Of a stretch of DNA of 64,000 nucleotides, positions 49,332 through 59,100 are shown in pieces (position 1 is the stretch's first letter; each line of letters opens with the position of its first letter). The notes under the pieces were generated by a model, which was not told the origin of the DNA, made no database searches, and saw only the letters and a list, made by a program, of their open reading frames with translations. This DNA comes from CAVPWP01 sp050789285. Lineage in GTDB: Bacteria > Pseudomonadota > Alphaproteobacteria > Rhodobacterales > Rhodobacteraceae. Made by a program: the position numbers and the translations under genes. The DNA is taken from the NCBI RefSeq assembly GCF_050789285.1, contig NZ_JBOUVX010000001.1:930001-994000 (forward strand), given 5' to 3'.

Positions 49332-50806
49332 TGCCCGCGCGGTCGCTTCCCACGATCCTGGTCGTCGACGACGAACCCCATTCCGTCGCCTCGATGCGGA
49401 TGGCGCTGGAAGACGACTTCGCCGTGCTCGAAGCCCGCAGCGCGGACGAGGCCTGGCGTCTGATGGAAGAGCACTGGGTGCAGGTCGTCATTTCGGACCA
49501 GCGGATGCCCGGGCGCTCGGGGATCGAGCTTCTGACCGAGATCCGCGACCGCTGGCCCGAGACCGTGCGCATCATCGTGACCGGCTATACCGAGACCGGC
49601 GACATGATCGACGCCATCAACGAGGCGGGGATCTATCAGTTCATCACCAAACCCTGGCATCCCGACCAGCTTCTGATGGCCGCCCGCAACGCCGCGCGTC
49701 TGTTCGAACTGGCCCGCGACCACGAGCGGATGACGCTTGAGATGCACTATCTCAGCAGCACCGCGAACGCCAAGCTCGAGGACCGCCGGCGCCTGCTGCA
49801 AGAGGGGCTGGGCTTCGACAAGATCCTGCGCGGGCCGAATTCCTCGCTCAATCCGGTGATCGCGCTGGCGCGGCAGTATGCAAGCTTCGACGTGCCGGTG
49901 CTGATTACGGGCGAGGCGGGCACCGGCAAGACCGACCTGGCGCGCGCGATGCACTATGGATCGCTGCGCGCCGACCGGCCGTTCTACGAACTCAACTGCG
50001 CGGGTCTGGGCGACGACGTGCTCGCGGCCGAGCTTTTCGGCATCCGAAAGGGCGCGATCCCGGGCGTGCCCGCGACGCGGATCGGGCTGCTTCAGAAGGC
50101 CGACCGGGGCACGCTGTTTCTCAACGGCGTCGACACGCTGTCGCCGGCGATGCAGATGGCGCTTCTGCGGCTGGCGCGGGAGGGCGCGTTCCAGCCGGTG
50201 GGCGGGCACGAGACGCTGTCGTCGGGCGCGCGGCTTCTGGTGGGCGCGCATCGTGACCTGCGCGATCTGGTGGGCGACGGTGCCTTCCGGGGCGATCTCT
50301 ATTTCGCGCTGGCCGTGACCGAGCTTCAGCTGCCGCCGCTGCGCGCCCGTCCGGGCGACATCTCGCGGCTGGCCGAACGCTTCGTGCACGATGCCGCCGC
50401 GCGGCACGGCAAGCCGGTGCGCGGGATTTCCGCGGCGGCGCTGGAGTTCCTTGAACACTACGACTGGCCCGGCAACCTGCCCGAACTGGCCAACGAGGTG
50501 GTGCGGATGCTGATCCTCGCCCAGGGTGTGACGCTGGGGCCCGAACTGATCTCGCGCCATATCCTGCAGTCCGAACCGGGCGACGACGGCGCGGACCGCC
50601 GCGCGATGGACCTTGGGACCATGGATGGAACGCTCAAGGACCGGGTCGAGATGATGGAAATGCGCATCCTGCGCGAGACCATGACCCGGCTGAAGTGGAA
50701 CAAGTCGCGCGCGGCCGGCGAACTGGGCCTGAGCCGGGTGGGGCTGCGCGCGAAACTCGACCGCTACGGGATCGAACCCCACGCGGCCTACGCCGAGGAG
50801 GGCTGA
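49331..50806 (+). CDS. hupR: NtrC-family response regulator HupR
   Basis: A 491-residue regulator: receiver with Asp13/Asp14, phosphoacceptor Asp56 (VISDQRMPG) and Lys107 (ITKPW); an AAA+ domain with Walker A GEAGTGKTD at 194-202; and a Fis-type HTH (NKSRAAGELGLSRVGLRAKL) at the end. The sigma54-contact motif GAFTGA is replaced by GAIPGV at 241-246. This is as in R. capsulatus HupR, which works with sigma70, and argues against sigma54 dependence. It is the partner of HupT and activates hupSL. GTG at 49328 is an alternative start overlapping hypB. Confidence 0.93.
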   Translation: MPARSLPTILVVDDEPHSVASMRMALEDDFAVLEARSADEAWRLMEEHWVQVVISDQRMPGRSGIELLTEIRDRWPETVRIIVTGYTETGDMIDAINEAGIYQFITKPWHPDQLLMAARNAARLFELARDHERMTLEMHYLSSTANAKLEDRRRLLQEGLGFDKILRGPNSSLNPVIALARQYASFDVPVLITGEAGTGKTDLARAMHYGSLRADRPFYELNCAGLGDDVLAAELFGIRKGAIPGVPATRIGLLQKADRGTLFLNGVDTLSPAMQMALLRLAREGAFQPVGGHETLSSGARLLVGAHRDLRDLVGDGAFRGDLYFALAVTELQLPPLRARPGDISRLAERFVHDAAARHGKPVRGISAAALEFLEHYDWPGNLPELANEVVRMLILAQGVTLGPELISRHILQSEPGDDGADRRAMDLGTMDGTLKDRVEMMEMRILRETMTRLKWNKSRAAGELGLSRVGLRAKLDRYGIEPHAAYAEEG

Positions 50807-50809
50807 GCG

Positions 50810-51103
50810 ATGTGCCTTGGAATTCCGGGTCAGATCACCGCGATCACCGACCGCGACCGCCTGATGGCGATGGCCGATGTCTCGGGCGTGCGGCGCGAGG
50901 TCTCGCTGGCGCCGGTCTCGGACCGGCCGCTGGAGGATCTGGTCGGCGAATGGGTGCTGATCCACGTGGGCTTCGCCATGGCCGTGATCGACGCGGACGA
51001 GGCGCAGGAAACGCTCGAGGCGCTGCGTGGTCTTGGCGAGGCGCAGGAAACGCTCGAACAGATGGCGGAAGGCGAAAAGGCGTTTATGGAGGCGCGGCCA
51101 TGA
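50810..51103 (+). CDS. hypC: HypC hydrogenase chaperone
   Basis: A 97-residue HypC beginning MCLGIPGQI with essential Cys2. It shuttles the Fe(CN)2CO group between HypD and the large subunit. The C-terminus carries a 13-residue duplication (EAQETLEALRGLG then EAQETLEQMAEGE), which accounts for its length above the usual 75-90. Three nt separate it from hupR. Confidence 0.95.
   Translation: MCLGIPGQITAITDRDRLMAMADVSGVRREVSLAPVSDRPLEDLVGEWVLIHVGFAMAVIDADEAQETLEALRGLGEAQETLEQMAEGEKAFMEARP
50999..51057 (+). repeat. Direct repeat inside hypC
   Basis: GAGGCGCAGGAAACGCTCGA occurs at 50999-51018 and again at 51038-51057, an exact copy 39 nt (13 codons) later. This is a recent in-frame tandem duplication in the C-terminal helix of HypC. 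Confidence 0.9.
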
Positions 51104-52248
51104 GATACGTCGAGGAATTCCGCGATCCCAGGGCCGCGAAGGGCGTCCTTGGCGCGATCGCCCGCACCGCCGACGAGATCGGCGCCACCCGCGCGCGCCC
51201 GGTCCACATCATGGAGATCTGCGGCGGTCACACCCACGCGATTTTCCGCTACGGCCTCGACAAGCTGGTGCACGAGGGGATCGAGTTCATCCACGGCCCG
51301 GGCTGCCCGGTCTGCGTCCTGCCGATGAGCCGGGTCGACGAATGCGTCGAGCTGGCCGAGAGACCCGAGGTCATCTTCACCACCTTCGGCGACGCGATGC
51401 GGGTGCCGGGCACCAGGAAGTCGCTTCTGCAGGCCAAGGCCGGCGGGGCGGACATCCGCATGGTCTATTCGCCGCTCGACGCGCTGGAACTGGCGCGCCG
51501 GAACCCCGACCGCGAGGTGGTGTTCTTCGGCCTTGGGTTCGAGACAACGACGCCCTCGACCGCGCTGACGATCCAGCAAGCCGCGCGCGAGGGGCTGACG
51601 AACTTCACCGTCTTCTGCAACCACATCACCGTGCCGCCGCCGATCAAGGCGCTGCTCGACGATCCGCACATGGTGCTCGACGGTTTCGTGGGGCCGGGCC
51701 ATGTGTCGATGGTGATCGGCATCCATCCCTACGACTTCATCGCGCGCGACTATGGCAAGCCGCTGGTCGTGGCCGGGTTCGAGCCGCTCGACCTGCTGCA
51801 ATCGGTGCTGATGGTGCTGCGCCAGATCCGCGACGGCCGCGCCGAGATCGAGAACCAGTATGCGCGCGTCGTGCCCGAGCACGGCAATCCGGTCAGCCTG
51901 GCCGCGATCGCGGATGTCTACGAGCCGCGCCCAAGCTTCGAGTGGCGCGGCCTGGGCGAGATCGACGCCTCGGGGCTGCGTATCCGCCCGGCCTATGCCG
52001 CCTTCGACGCCGAGGCGAAGTTCGGCATCGGCTATGGCGCCGCGGCCGGCCGCCCGCCCGTGGCCGCACCCGAGGGCTGCGCCTGCGGGGCGGTGATGAC
52101 CGGACGGCTGAAGCCCACCCAATGCCCGCAGTTCGGACGGGGCTGCACGCCCGAGACGCCGCTTGGCGCGCTCATGGTGTCGTCGGAAGGGGCCTGCGCG
52201 GCCTATTACCAGTATGGCGGCGCGCGCGCGGTGGAGGCGGCGGAATGA
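51100..52248 (+). CDS. hypD: Hydrogenase maturation protein HypD
   Basis: A 382-residue iron-sulfur scaffold on which the Fe(CN)2CO group is built with HypC and HypE. Motifs: EICGGHTHAI near residue 38, GPGCPVCVLP near 67, GLGFETTTPSTA, and the C-terminal 4Fe-4S set GCACGAV, QCPQFGRGCTPETPLGA. The start overlaps hypC (ATGA). Confidence 0.96.
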   Translation: MRYVEEFRDPRAAKGVLGAIARTADEIGATRARPVHIMEICGGHTHAIFRYGLDKLVHEGIEFIHGPGCPVCVLPMSRVDECVELAERPEVIFTTFGDAMRVPGTRKSLLQAKAGGADIRMVYSPLDALELARRNPDREVVFFGLGFETTTPSTALTIQQAAREGLTNFTVFCNHITVPPPIKALLDDPHMVLDGFVGPGHVSMVIGIHPYDFIARDYGKPLVVAGFEPLDLLQSVLMVLRQIRDGRAEIENQYARVVPEHGNPVSLAAIADVYEPRPSFEWRGLGEIDASGLRIRPAYAAFDAEAKFGIGYGAAAGRPPVAAPEGCACGAVMTGRLKPTQCPQFGRGCTPETPLGALMVSSEGACAAYYQYGGARAVEAAE

Positions 52249-53288
52249 CCATCTCGACCCCGGTTTCCCGCCTGCGCGACACCCATGTGACGCTGTCCCA
52301 CGGCGGCGGCGGCCGGGCCATGCGCGATCTGGTCGAAGAGGTCTTCACCGCCGCTTTCCGGCCCCCGGGGATGGAGGATCAGGCCCGGCTGATGGACGCG
52401 GCCCTGCAGGTGCCCGGCGCGCGCCTTGCCTTCACCACCGACAGCTTCGTGGTCACGCCGGTCGAGTTTCCGGGCGGCGACATCGGCAAGATCGCGGTCT
52501 GCGGCACGGTCAACGACCTTGCGGTGGGCGGCGCGCGGCCGCTGTGGCTGTCGGCCTCGTTCATCATCGAGGAAGGCACCGAGATCGCGCTTCTGCGCCG
52601 GATCGTCGGCAGCATGGTGCGCGAGGCCGAGGCCGCGGGCGTGCGCATCGTGACCGGCGACACCAAGGTCGTGGGCCGCGGATCGGCTGACAGGGTCTTC
52701 GTGACCACCGCGGGCGTGGGGGTCATCCCCCCCGGGCGCGACCTTCTGGCCGAGGCGATCCGTCCGGGCGACGTGGCCATCGTCAACGGCGTCCTGGGCG
52801 ACCATGGGGCGGCGATCCTGGCGGCGCGCGGCGAACTGGCGCTGTCGACCGAGTTGCAAAGCGACTGCCAGTCGCTGTGGCAGCTGATGGAGGCGGTTCT
52901 GGCCGCCGCGCCGAATGTCCGCGCCGCGCGCGACGCGACGCGCGGGGGGCTTGCCTCGGCGCTGAACGAGATGGCCGAAGCCGCGGGCGTCACCGTCGAG
53001 ATCGACGAGACGCGCCTGCCGCTGCGCGACGAGGTGCGCGGCATGTGCGAGATCCTGGGACTTGATCCGCTTTATCTGGCGAACGAGGGCACGCTTGTTC
53101 TGTTCGTTCCGCCCGACGAGGCCGACGCCGCGCTGACAGCGATGCGCGCGACGCCGGCCGGGCGCGGCGCGGTCGCGATCGGACGGGCCCGGGCGCGGGC
53201 CGGCATGCCGGTCGTCATGACGACCGCCTTCGGGGGCAAGCGCATCGTCGACATGCTGGTGGGCGAGCAGCTTCCGCGCATCTGCTAG
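52245..53288 (+). CDS. hypE: Hydrogenase maturation protein HypE
   Basis: A 347-residue PurM/AIR-synthase-like enzyme that dehydrates the thiocarboxamide on its C-terminal cysteine to thiocyanate. Motifs: HGGGGRAMRDL near residue 17, DSFVVTP, GTVNDLAVGGA, GDTKVV and the terminal PRIC. It overlaps hypD by ATGA and ends the hydrogen island. A 7-bp hairpin CCGCCCG/CGGGCGG without U tract lies just behind it. Confidence 0.96.
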   Translation: MTISTPVSRLRDTHVTLSHGGGGRAMRDLVEEVFTAAFRPPGMEDQARLMDAALQVPGARLAFTTDSFVVTPVEFPGGDIGKIAVCGTVNDLAVGGARPLWLSASFIIEEGTEIALLRRIVGSMVREAEAAGVRIVTGDTKVVGRGSADRVFVTTAGVGVIPPGRDLLAEAIRPGDVAIVNGVLGDHGAAILAARGELALSTELQSDCQSLWQLMEAVLAAAPNVRAARDATRGGLASALNEMAEAAGVTVEIDETRLPLRDEVRGMCEILGLDPLYLANEGTLVLFVPPDEADAALTAMRATPAGRGAVAIGRARARAGMPVVMTTAFGGKRIVDMLVGEQLPRIC

Positions 53289-53399
53289 GCCCGCCCGGGC
53301 CGATCGGGCGGAACCCGCGCCTGCGCGGTTGACCGCCATCGCCGGCCGCCCTTATCTGGCGGCGGGGCGGTCCTGGGCGCTGACCCGAGGGATCTGGGC

Positions 53400-55103
53400 A
53401 TGACGACGGACAAGGGCGATACCACGCAGGGCGGCGACCAGACAGGCGGGGCCGCGTCGCTTCTCAGGCTGGCATCGCTGTCGCCCTTCGGGCTGATCCT
53501 TGGAACGCTGTTCTTCGCGGCCTCGCTGACGCCCAGCCTTGTGCCCCGACCGCCGGTGATCCAGGGGGCGCTCGGCGGTTTCAGCCTGGCGGCGGGCTAT
53601 GGCATCGCGGTTGCGCTTCAAACGGTCTGGCGCTGGCTGGGCCTTCCCGGCCCCAGGCTTCTGGCGCGCCGCGACGCGGTCCTGGCGGCGGTGGCGCTGT
53701 GCGCGGGGGCCGTGGGGCTGGCGCTTTGGTGGTCGGCGGGATGGCAGGACGGCCTGCGCGCCGTGATGGGGATGGAGCCGATCGACGCGGCCGGCCGGGC
53801 CACCATCGCCGCCACGGCGGTGGCGCTGGCAAGTGTGCTGCTGCTTCTGGCGCGTCTCTTCGCGCTGATCATGCGGTTTCTCGCGCGACGGCTTGAACAT
53901 CGGATGCCGGGCCGGGTGGCGACGATCGTGGCGGTCGTGCTGACCGCGTTGCTGTTCTGGTCGATCGGGGACGGGGTCCTGGTGCGCGGGGCGATGCGGA
54001 CGGCGGACGCGACTTTCCAGGCGCGCGACCGCGTGTTCGAGGCGACAAGCCCGCAGCCCACCGACCCGCTCAAGACCGGGGCGCCGGGATCGCTTCTGGC
54101 CTGGGAGGGGCTGGGCCGGGCCGGGCGCGAGATGATCGCGCGCGGACCCACGCGCGCCCAGATCGCGGCCGCGACGGGGCGTCCCGCGCTTGAACCCCTG
54201 CGGGTCTATGCCGGGCTGAACTCGGCCGAGACGCCGCGCGCGCGGGCCGAACTTGCGCTGGCCGAACTGATCCGCATCGGCGCGTTCGACCGTTCGACCC
54301 TTGTGATCGTGACGCCCACCGGCACCGGCTGGGTCGATCCCGAAGGCCAGTCGGCGCTGGAGTTCGTGCTGGGCGGCGACGTGGCGACGGTCGCGGTGCA
54401 GTATTCCTATCTGGCAAGCTGGATCGCGCTTCTGGCGCAGCCCGAATACGGCGTCGAGACCGCGCAGGCGGTCTTTGCCGCCGTCTATGACCACTGGAGC
54501 AGCCTGCCGCGCGACGCGCGCCCGCGGCTTTACCTCAACGGTCTCAGCCTGGGCGCCTATAACTCGGACCTCAGCCACGACACGTTCCAGGTGATCGGCG
54601 ATCCCTTCCACGGGGCGCTCTGGGCCGGCCCGCCGTTCAACACCCGCACCTGGGTCGACGTGACGCGCGCCCGAAACCCGGACACGCCAGCCTGGTTGCC
54701 GATGTTCCGCGACGGATCGGTGGTGCGCTTCCTCGGGGCAGGGGGCGCGCAGCACGCCGCGCCCGCACCGTGGGGGGGCTATCGCGTCGTCTTTCTGCAA
54801 TATGCCAGCGACGCGATCACATTTTACGATCCGGCCTCGTTCTGGCGGAAGCCCGACTGGATGGCCGCGCCGATCGGCCCGGACGTGTCGCCCGACTTCC
54901 GCTGGATCCCGGTCGTCACCTTCCTGCAACTGACCTTCGACATGATGTTCGCGGTCGCACCGCCCATGGGGCACGGACACGTCTATGCCTTCGGCGACTA
55001 CGTCGATGCCTGGGCGTCCCTGACCGGCGCGCCGGGATGGACACCCGGGGGGCTCGACGCGCTCAAGCGCGCCTATGCCGACGGGTTCGGCGAAGGCAAC
55101 TGA
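53400..55103 (+). CDS. Membrane-bound alpha/beta hydrolase (Abhydrolase_9 type)
   Basis: A 567-residue protein with four to five N-terminal membrane helices (residues about 25-200) and a C-terminal hydrolase domain with the nucleophile elbow LNGLSLGAYNS near residue 381, preceded by LVIVTPTGTGWVDPEGQSALE. The conserved C-terminal segment has VVFLQYASDAITFYDP and GHGHVYAFGDYVDAW. I recall this two-part architecture as the PF15420/PF10081 pair. Substrate is unknown; a lipid or ester in the membrane is a guess. It is a single gene between the hyp operon and the RND pump. Confidence 0.75.
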   Translation: MTTDKGDTTQGGDQTGGAASLLRLASLSPFGLILGTLFFAASLTPSLVPRPPVIQGALGGFSLAAGYGIAVALQTVWRWLGLPGPRLLARRDAVLAAVALCAGAVGLALWWSAGWQDGLRAVMGMEPIDAAGRATIAATAVALASVLLLLARLFALIMRFLARRLEHRMPGRVATIVAVVLTALLFWSIGDGVLVRGAMRTADATFQARDRVFEATSPQPTDPLKTGAPGSLLAWEGLGRAGREMIARGPTRAQIAAATGRPALEPLRVYAGLNSAETPRARAELALAELIRIGAFDRSTLVIVTPTGTGWVDPEGQSALEFVLGGDVATVAVQYSYLASWIALLAQPEYGVETAQAVFAAVYDHWSSLPRDARPRLYLNGLSLGAYNSDLSHDTFQVIGDPFHGALWAGPPFNTRTWVDVTRARNPDTPAWLPMFRDGSVVRFLGAGGAQHAAPAPWGGYRVVFLQYASDAITFYDPASFWRKPDWMAAPIGPDVSPDFRWIPVVTFLQLTFDMMFAVAPPMGHGHVYAFGDYVDAWASLTGAPGWTPGGLDALKRAYADGFGEGN

Positions 55104-55209
55104 CCGCCCGCCCGGCCCCGACAAACTTGCGACAGGTCAAGGCGGAAACCTTCCGCTCTCGCTATGTATTTGGGGACAGAGGCCCTGAAACAACACGCGA
55201 ACACCCGCC

Positions 55210-56199
55210 ATGCAACTGAAAACGCTGCCGATTCTACTTGCAACGACGAGTCTTCTTGCCAACCTTGCCGGTCTGGCCTTCGCCGGCTCGATCGAGATCG
55301 CGCCGCAAGGCGTGACCGAATGGAAATCCGTCTTCGGCCAGGTCGAAACGCGTGACCGGGTGCCGGCACGGGCAAGGACCGGCGGCACCATGGTCGCGCT
55401 TGACGTGACCGAGGGCGACAGCGTCAGCGCCGGCCAGCGCCTCGCGATGATCGAGGACCCCAAGCTCAGCTTCCAGATCGACGCGCTGGACGCACGGCTG
55501 ACCTCGCTTCAGGCGCGTCTTGAAACCGCGCGCTCGGAACTGGCGCGCGGCGAGCAGTTGATCGAACGTGGCGTGATCACCGCGCAGCGGCTTGAAACGC
55601 TTCAGACCTCGGTCGACGTGATCGACGGCGAAATCGCTGGGCTGGGGTCCGAGCGACTTGTGATCGAACAGCAGATCGCCGAAGGCGAGGTGCTGTCGCC
55701 CGAAGCCGGGATCGTCCTGTCGGTTCCCGTCTCGCTTGGTTCGGTCGTCGCCCCGGGCGAAGCCGTCGCCGTTGTGGGCGGAGGCGGCGTCTTCCTGCGC
55801 CTCAGCGTGCCCGAGCGTCACGCCGAGGATCTGGCCGAAGGCGACACGATCGAGATCGGCGGCGAGGGCGAGGTGCGCACCGGCACGCTGGCCAAGCTTT
55901 ACCCCCAGATCGATGGCGGCCGCGTCGCAGCCGATGTCGAGGTCGAAGGCCTTGATCCCCGCTTCGTGGGCCGCCGTGTCCCGGTACGGCTGCCAGTGGG
56001 CGAACGCATGGCGATCGTGGTACCGCAATCGGCCCTGTGGCAAAGCGGCGGGCTGGATTTCGTGATGGTCGAGGCCGCCGACGGCGCGGCGCAGCGCGTC
56101 GTCGTGCCCGGTGGCCGCGTGATGCGCGACGGCGAGGTCTGGCGCGAGATCCTGACCGGCCTTCACGCGGGCGACGTCGTGGTGACCGGCGATGAGTGA
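55210..56199 (+). CDS. RND efflux periplasmic adaptor (membrane fusion protein)
   Basis: A 329-residue adaptor with a Sec signal (cleavage near AFAG), two half-lipoyl segments (GGTMVALDVTEGDSVSAGQRLA and LSPEAGIVLSVPVSLGSVVAPGEAV), an alpha-helical hairpin between them (residues about 85-150) and a beta-barrel/MP domain. It links the RND pump to an outer-membrane channel. No TolC-type gene is in the window. It overlaps the pump gene by 8 nt. Confidence 0.9.
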   Translation: MQLKTLPILLATTSLLANLAGLAFAGSIEIAPQGVTEWKSVFGQVETRDRVPARARTGGTMVALDVTEGDSVSAGQRLAMIEDPKLSFQIDALDARLTSLQARLETARSELARGEQLIERGVITAQRLETLQTSVDVIDGEIAGLGSERLVIEQQIAEGEVLSPEAGIVLSVPVSLGSVVAPGEAVAVVGGGGVFLRLSVPERHAEDLAEGDTIEIGGEGEVRTGTLAKLYPQIDGGRVAADVEVEGLDPRFVGRRVPVRLPVGERMAIVVPQSALWQSGGLDFVMVEAADGAAQRVVVPGGRVMRDGEVWREILTGLHAGDVVVTGDE

Positions 56200-59100
56200 C
56201 AGCAACTACGCGCCCTCGGGCGCCCTTGGCATCGCCGGCCGGCTGACGCGGGCCTTTCTTGCCTCGCCGCTTACGCCGCTGCTTCTCATGGCGTCGCTTG
56301 CCGTGGGGCTGATCGCGCTGGTCAGCCTCCCGCGTGAGGAAGAGCCGCAGATCTCGGTGCCACTGGTCGACATCCACGTGCAGGCCGACGGGCTTCGTGC
56401 CGAGGACGCGGTGAAGCTTGTGACCGAGCCGCTCGAGACCATCGTGAAGGGCATCGACCAGGTCGAACACGTCTATTCCGACACCCGCGACGACCGGGTG
56501 ATGGTCACGGCGCGTTTCGAGGTGGGCGTGCCCTCGGACACCGCGATCCTGCGGGTGCGCGACAAGATCCTTGCCAATCTCGACCGCATTCCGGTGGGCA
56601 TCCCCGAGCCGCTGGTCGTGGGCCGGGGCATCAACGACGTGGCGATCGTCGCGCTGACCTTCAGCCCGGCCGAGGGGCAGGACGGGATTTCGGCCGCCGA
56701 TCTGACGCGGATCGCGCGCGAGGTCGAGGTGCGGCTGGCGCGGATCGACGACGTGGGGCTGACCTATGTCATCGGCGGCACCGACGAGGCGCTGCGCATC
56801 GCGCCCGATCCCGAACGGCTGGCGCTTTACGGGATCACGCTGCAGCAGCTTGCCGGCAAGGTGCAGGGCGCCAACCGCGCCGCGCCCGCCGGCACCCTGC
56901 GCGACGAAGGCGAGCAGGTGGGCCTGGTGATCGGCGATACGCTGTCGACGCCCGAAGAGATCGGCAACCTCGAACTGACCGCGCGCGACGGGCGCACCGT
57001 CTATGTCCGCGACGTGGCGACCGTCGCCTTCGTCACCGACATGGACGACCGCCATGTCGCCACCCTGCACCGGGGCGCCGATGGCGAGGTCCACCGCCGC
57101 CCGGCCGTGACGCTGGCGCTGGCCAAGCGCGCGGGCGCGAACGCGGTCCTGGTCGCCGAAGAGATCCTGCACCAGGTCGAGGCGATGCAGGGCGACCTGA
57201 TCCCCGACAGCGTCGCGGTCGAGGTCACGCGCGACTATGGCGAGACGGCCGACGAGAAGGCCAACGAGCTTCTCTTCCACCTTGCCCTGGCGACCGTGTC
57301 GATCGTGGCGCTGGTCTTTGTCGCCATCGGCTGGCGCGAGGCGCTGGTGGTGGCGATCGTCATTCCGGTGACGATCCTGCTGACGCTCTTCGCGGCCTGG
57401 ATCATGGGCTACACGCTGAACCGGGTGTCGCTGTTCGCGCTGATCTTCTCGATCGGCATCCTGGTGGACGACGCCATCGTGGTGATCGAGAACATCGCCC
57501 GGCACTGGGGGATGAAGCGCGAAGGCCAAAGCCGCTTCGGCGCGGCCGTGGCCGCCGTGGCCGAAGTGGGCAACCCCACAATCGTCGCCACGCTGACGGT
57601 GGTGGTGGCGCTTTTGCCGATGCTTTTCGTCTCGGGTCTGATGGGCCCCTACATGAGCCCGATCCCTGCGAACGCCTCGGCGGCGATGATCTTTTCGTTC
57701 TTCGTGGCGGTGATGATCACGCCCTGGCTCATGCTGAAGATCGCCGGGCGCGCGCCCTTGCACCATGACGAGGGCGAAGGCGCCTTTCCCGGCGGCCGCC
57801 TAGGCCGGATCTACGCCGCCGTCGCGCGGCCGGTCCTGAAGACCAAGGCGCGAAGCTGGACCTTTTTGCTGGTGGTCGCGGTGCTGTCCTTCGGATCGCT
57901 CGCGCTGCTTTACACCAAGGACGTGACGGTCAAGCTGCTGCCCTTCGACAACAAGTCCGAACTGTCGATCGTCATCGACCTGCCCGAGGGCGCCAGCGTC
58001 GAGGCGACCGACGCCGTGGCGCAGGCCGCCGCGCGCATCGCGCTTGAGCTGCCCGAGGTGCATTCGGCCCAGACCCATGCCGGCACGGCCTCGGCCTTCA
58101 ACTTCAACGGCCTCGTGCGGCACTACTACCTGCGCCAGTCCCCCGAGATGGGCGACGTGCAACTGAACCTCGAGGCCAAGCACCACCGCGAGCGCACCAG
58201 CCACGAGATCGCGTTGGACCTGCGCGCGCGGCTGGCGGCGCTCGATCTGCCCGAGGGCACTGTGCTGAAGGTGGTCGAGCCGCCTCCGGGCCCGCCGGTG
58301 ATCGCCACGCTTCTGGCCGAGATATATGGCCCCGACGCCGAGACGCGCCGCGCCGTGGCCGAGAAGGTGCGTGCCGCCTACGGCACGGTGCCCTTCGTCG
58401 TCGATATCGATGACAGCTATGGCGAACAGCCCCGGCGGCTTCGGGCCGAACTGAAACCGTCCGAGCTTGATTTCTACCGCGTGGCCGAGGCCGACGCGCT
58501 GGAAACGCTGCGGCTTCTGAACGGGTCGGTGACCGTGGGCTATTCGCACCGGGGCGAAGGGCGCCGCCCGATCCCCATCGTGATGGCGCGCGACCGGTCG
58601 CAGAACGTCATGGATGCGACCGCGCTGTCGACGCCGGTGCCCGCGAACGCGCTGCCCGGCGGACGCGGCGTGGTCGAACTGGGCGACGTGGTCGCGATCA
58701 CCGAGGAACGCGCGTCCTTCCCCGTCTTCCGGCACAACGGCCACGACGTCATCATGGTCACGGGCGAACTTGCCGGGGCCTTCGAGGCGCCGCTTTACGG
58801 GATGCTCGCGGTGGCCGAGGCGCTTGACGCGATGGACTGGCCCGAAGGGACGAAGCCCGAGATCCGCCTGAACGGCCAGCCCGACAGCACCGAGACGCCG
58901 GTGCTGCTGTGGGACGGCGAATGGGAAGTGACCTGGGTCACCTTCCGCGACATGGGCGCGGCCTTCGGGGTGGCGCTTCTTGGGATCTACATCCTTGTCG
59001 TCGCGCAGTTCGGCAGCTTCCGCCTGCCGCTGGTGATCCTGACGCCCGTGCCGCTGACATTCCTTGGCATCATGGCGGGGCACTGGCTGTTCGGCGCGCC

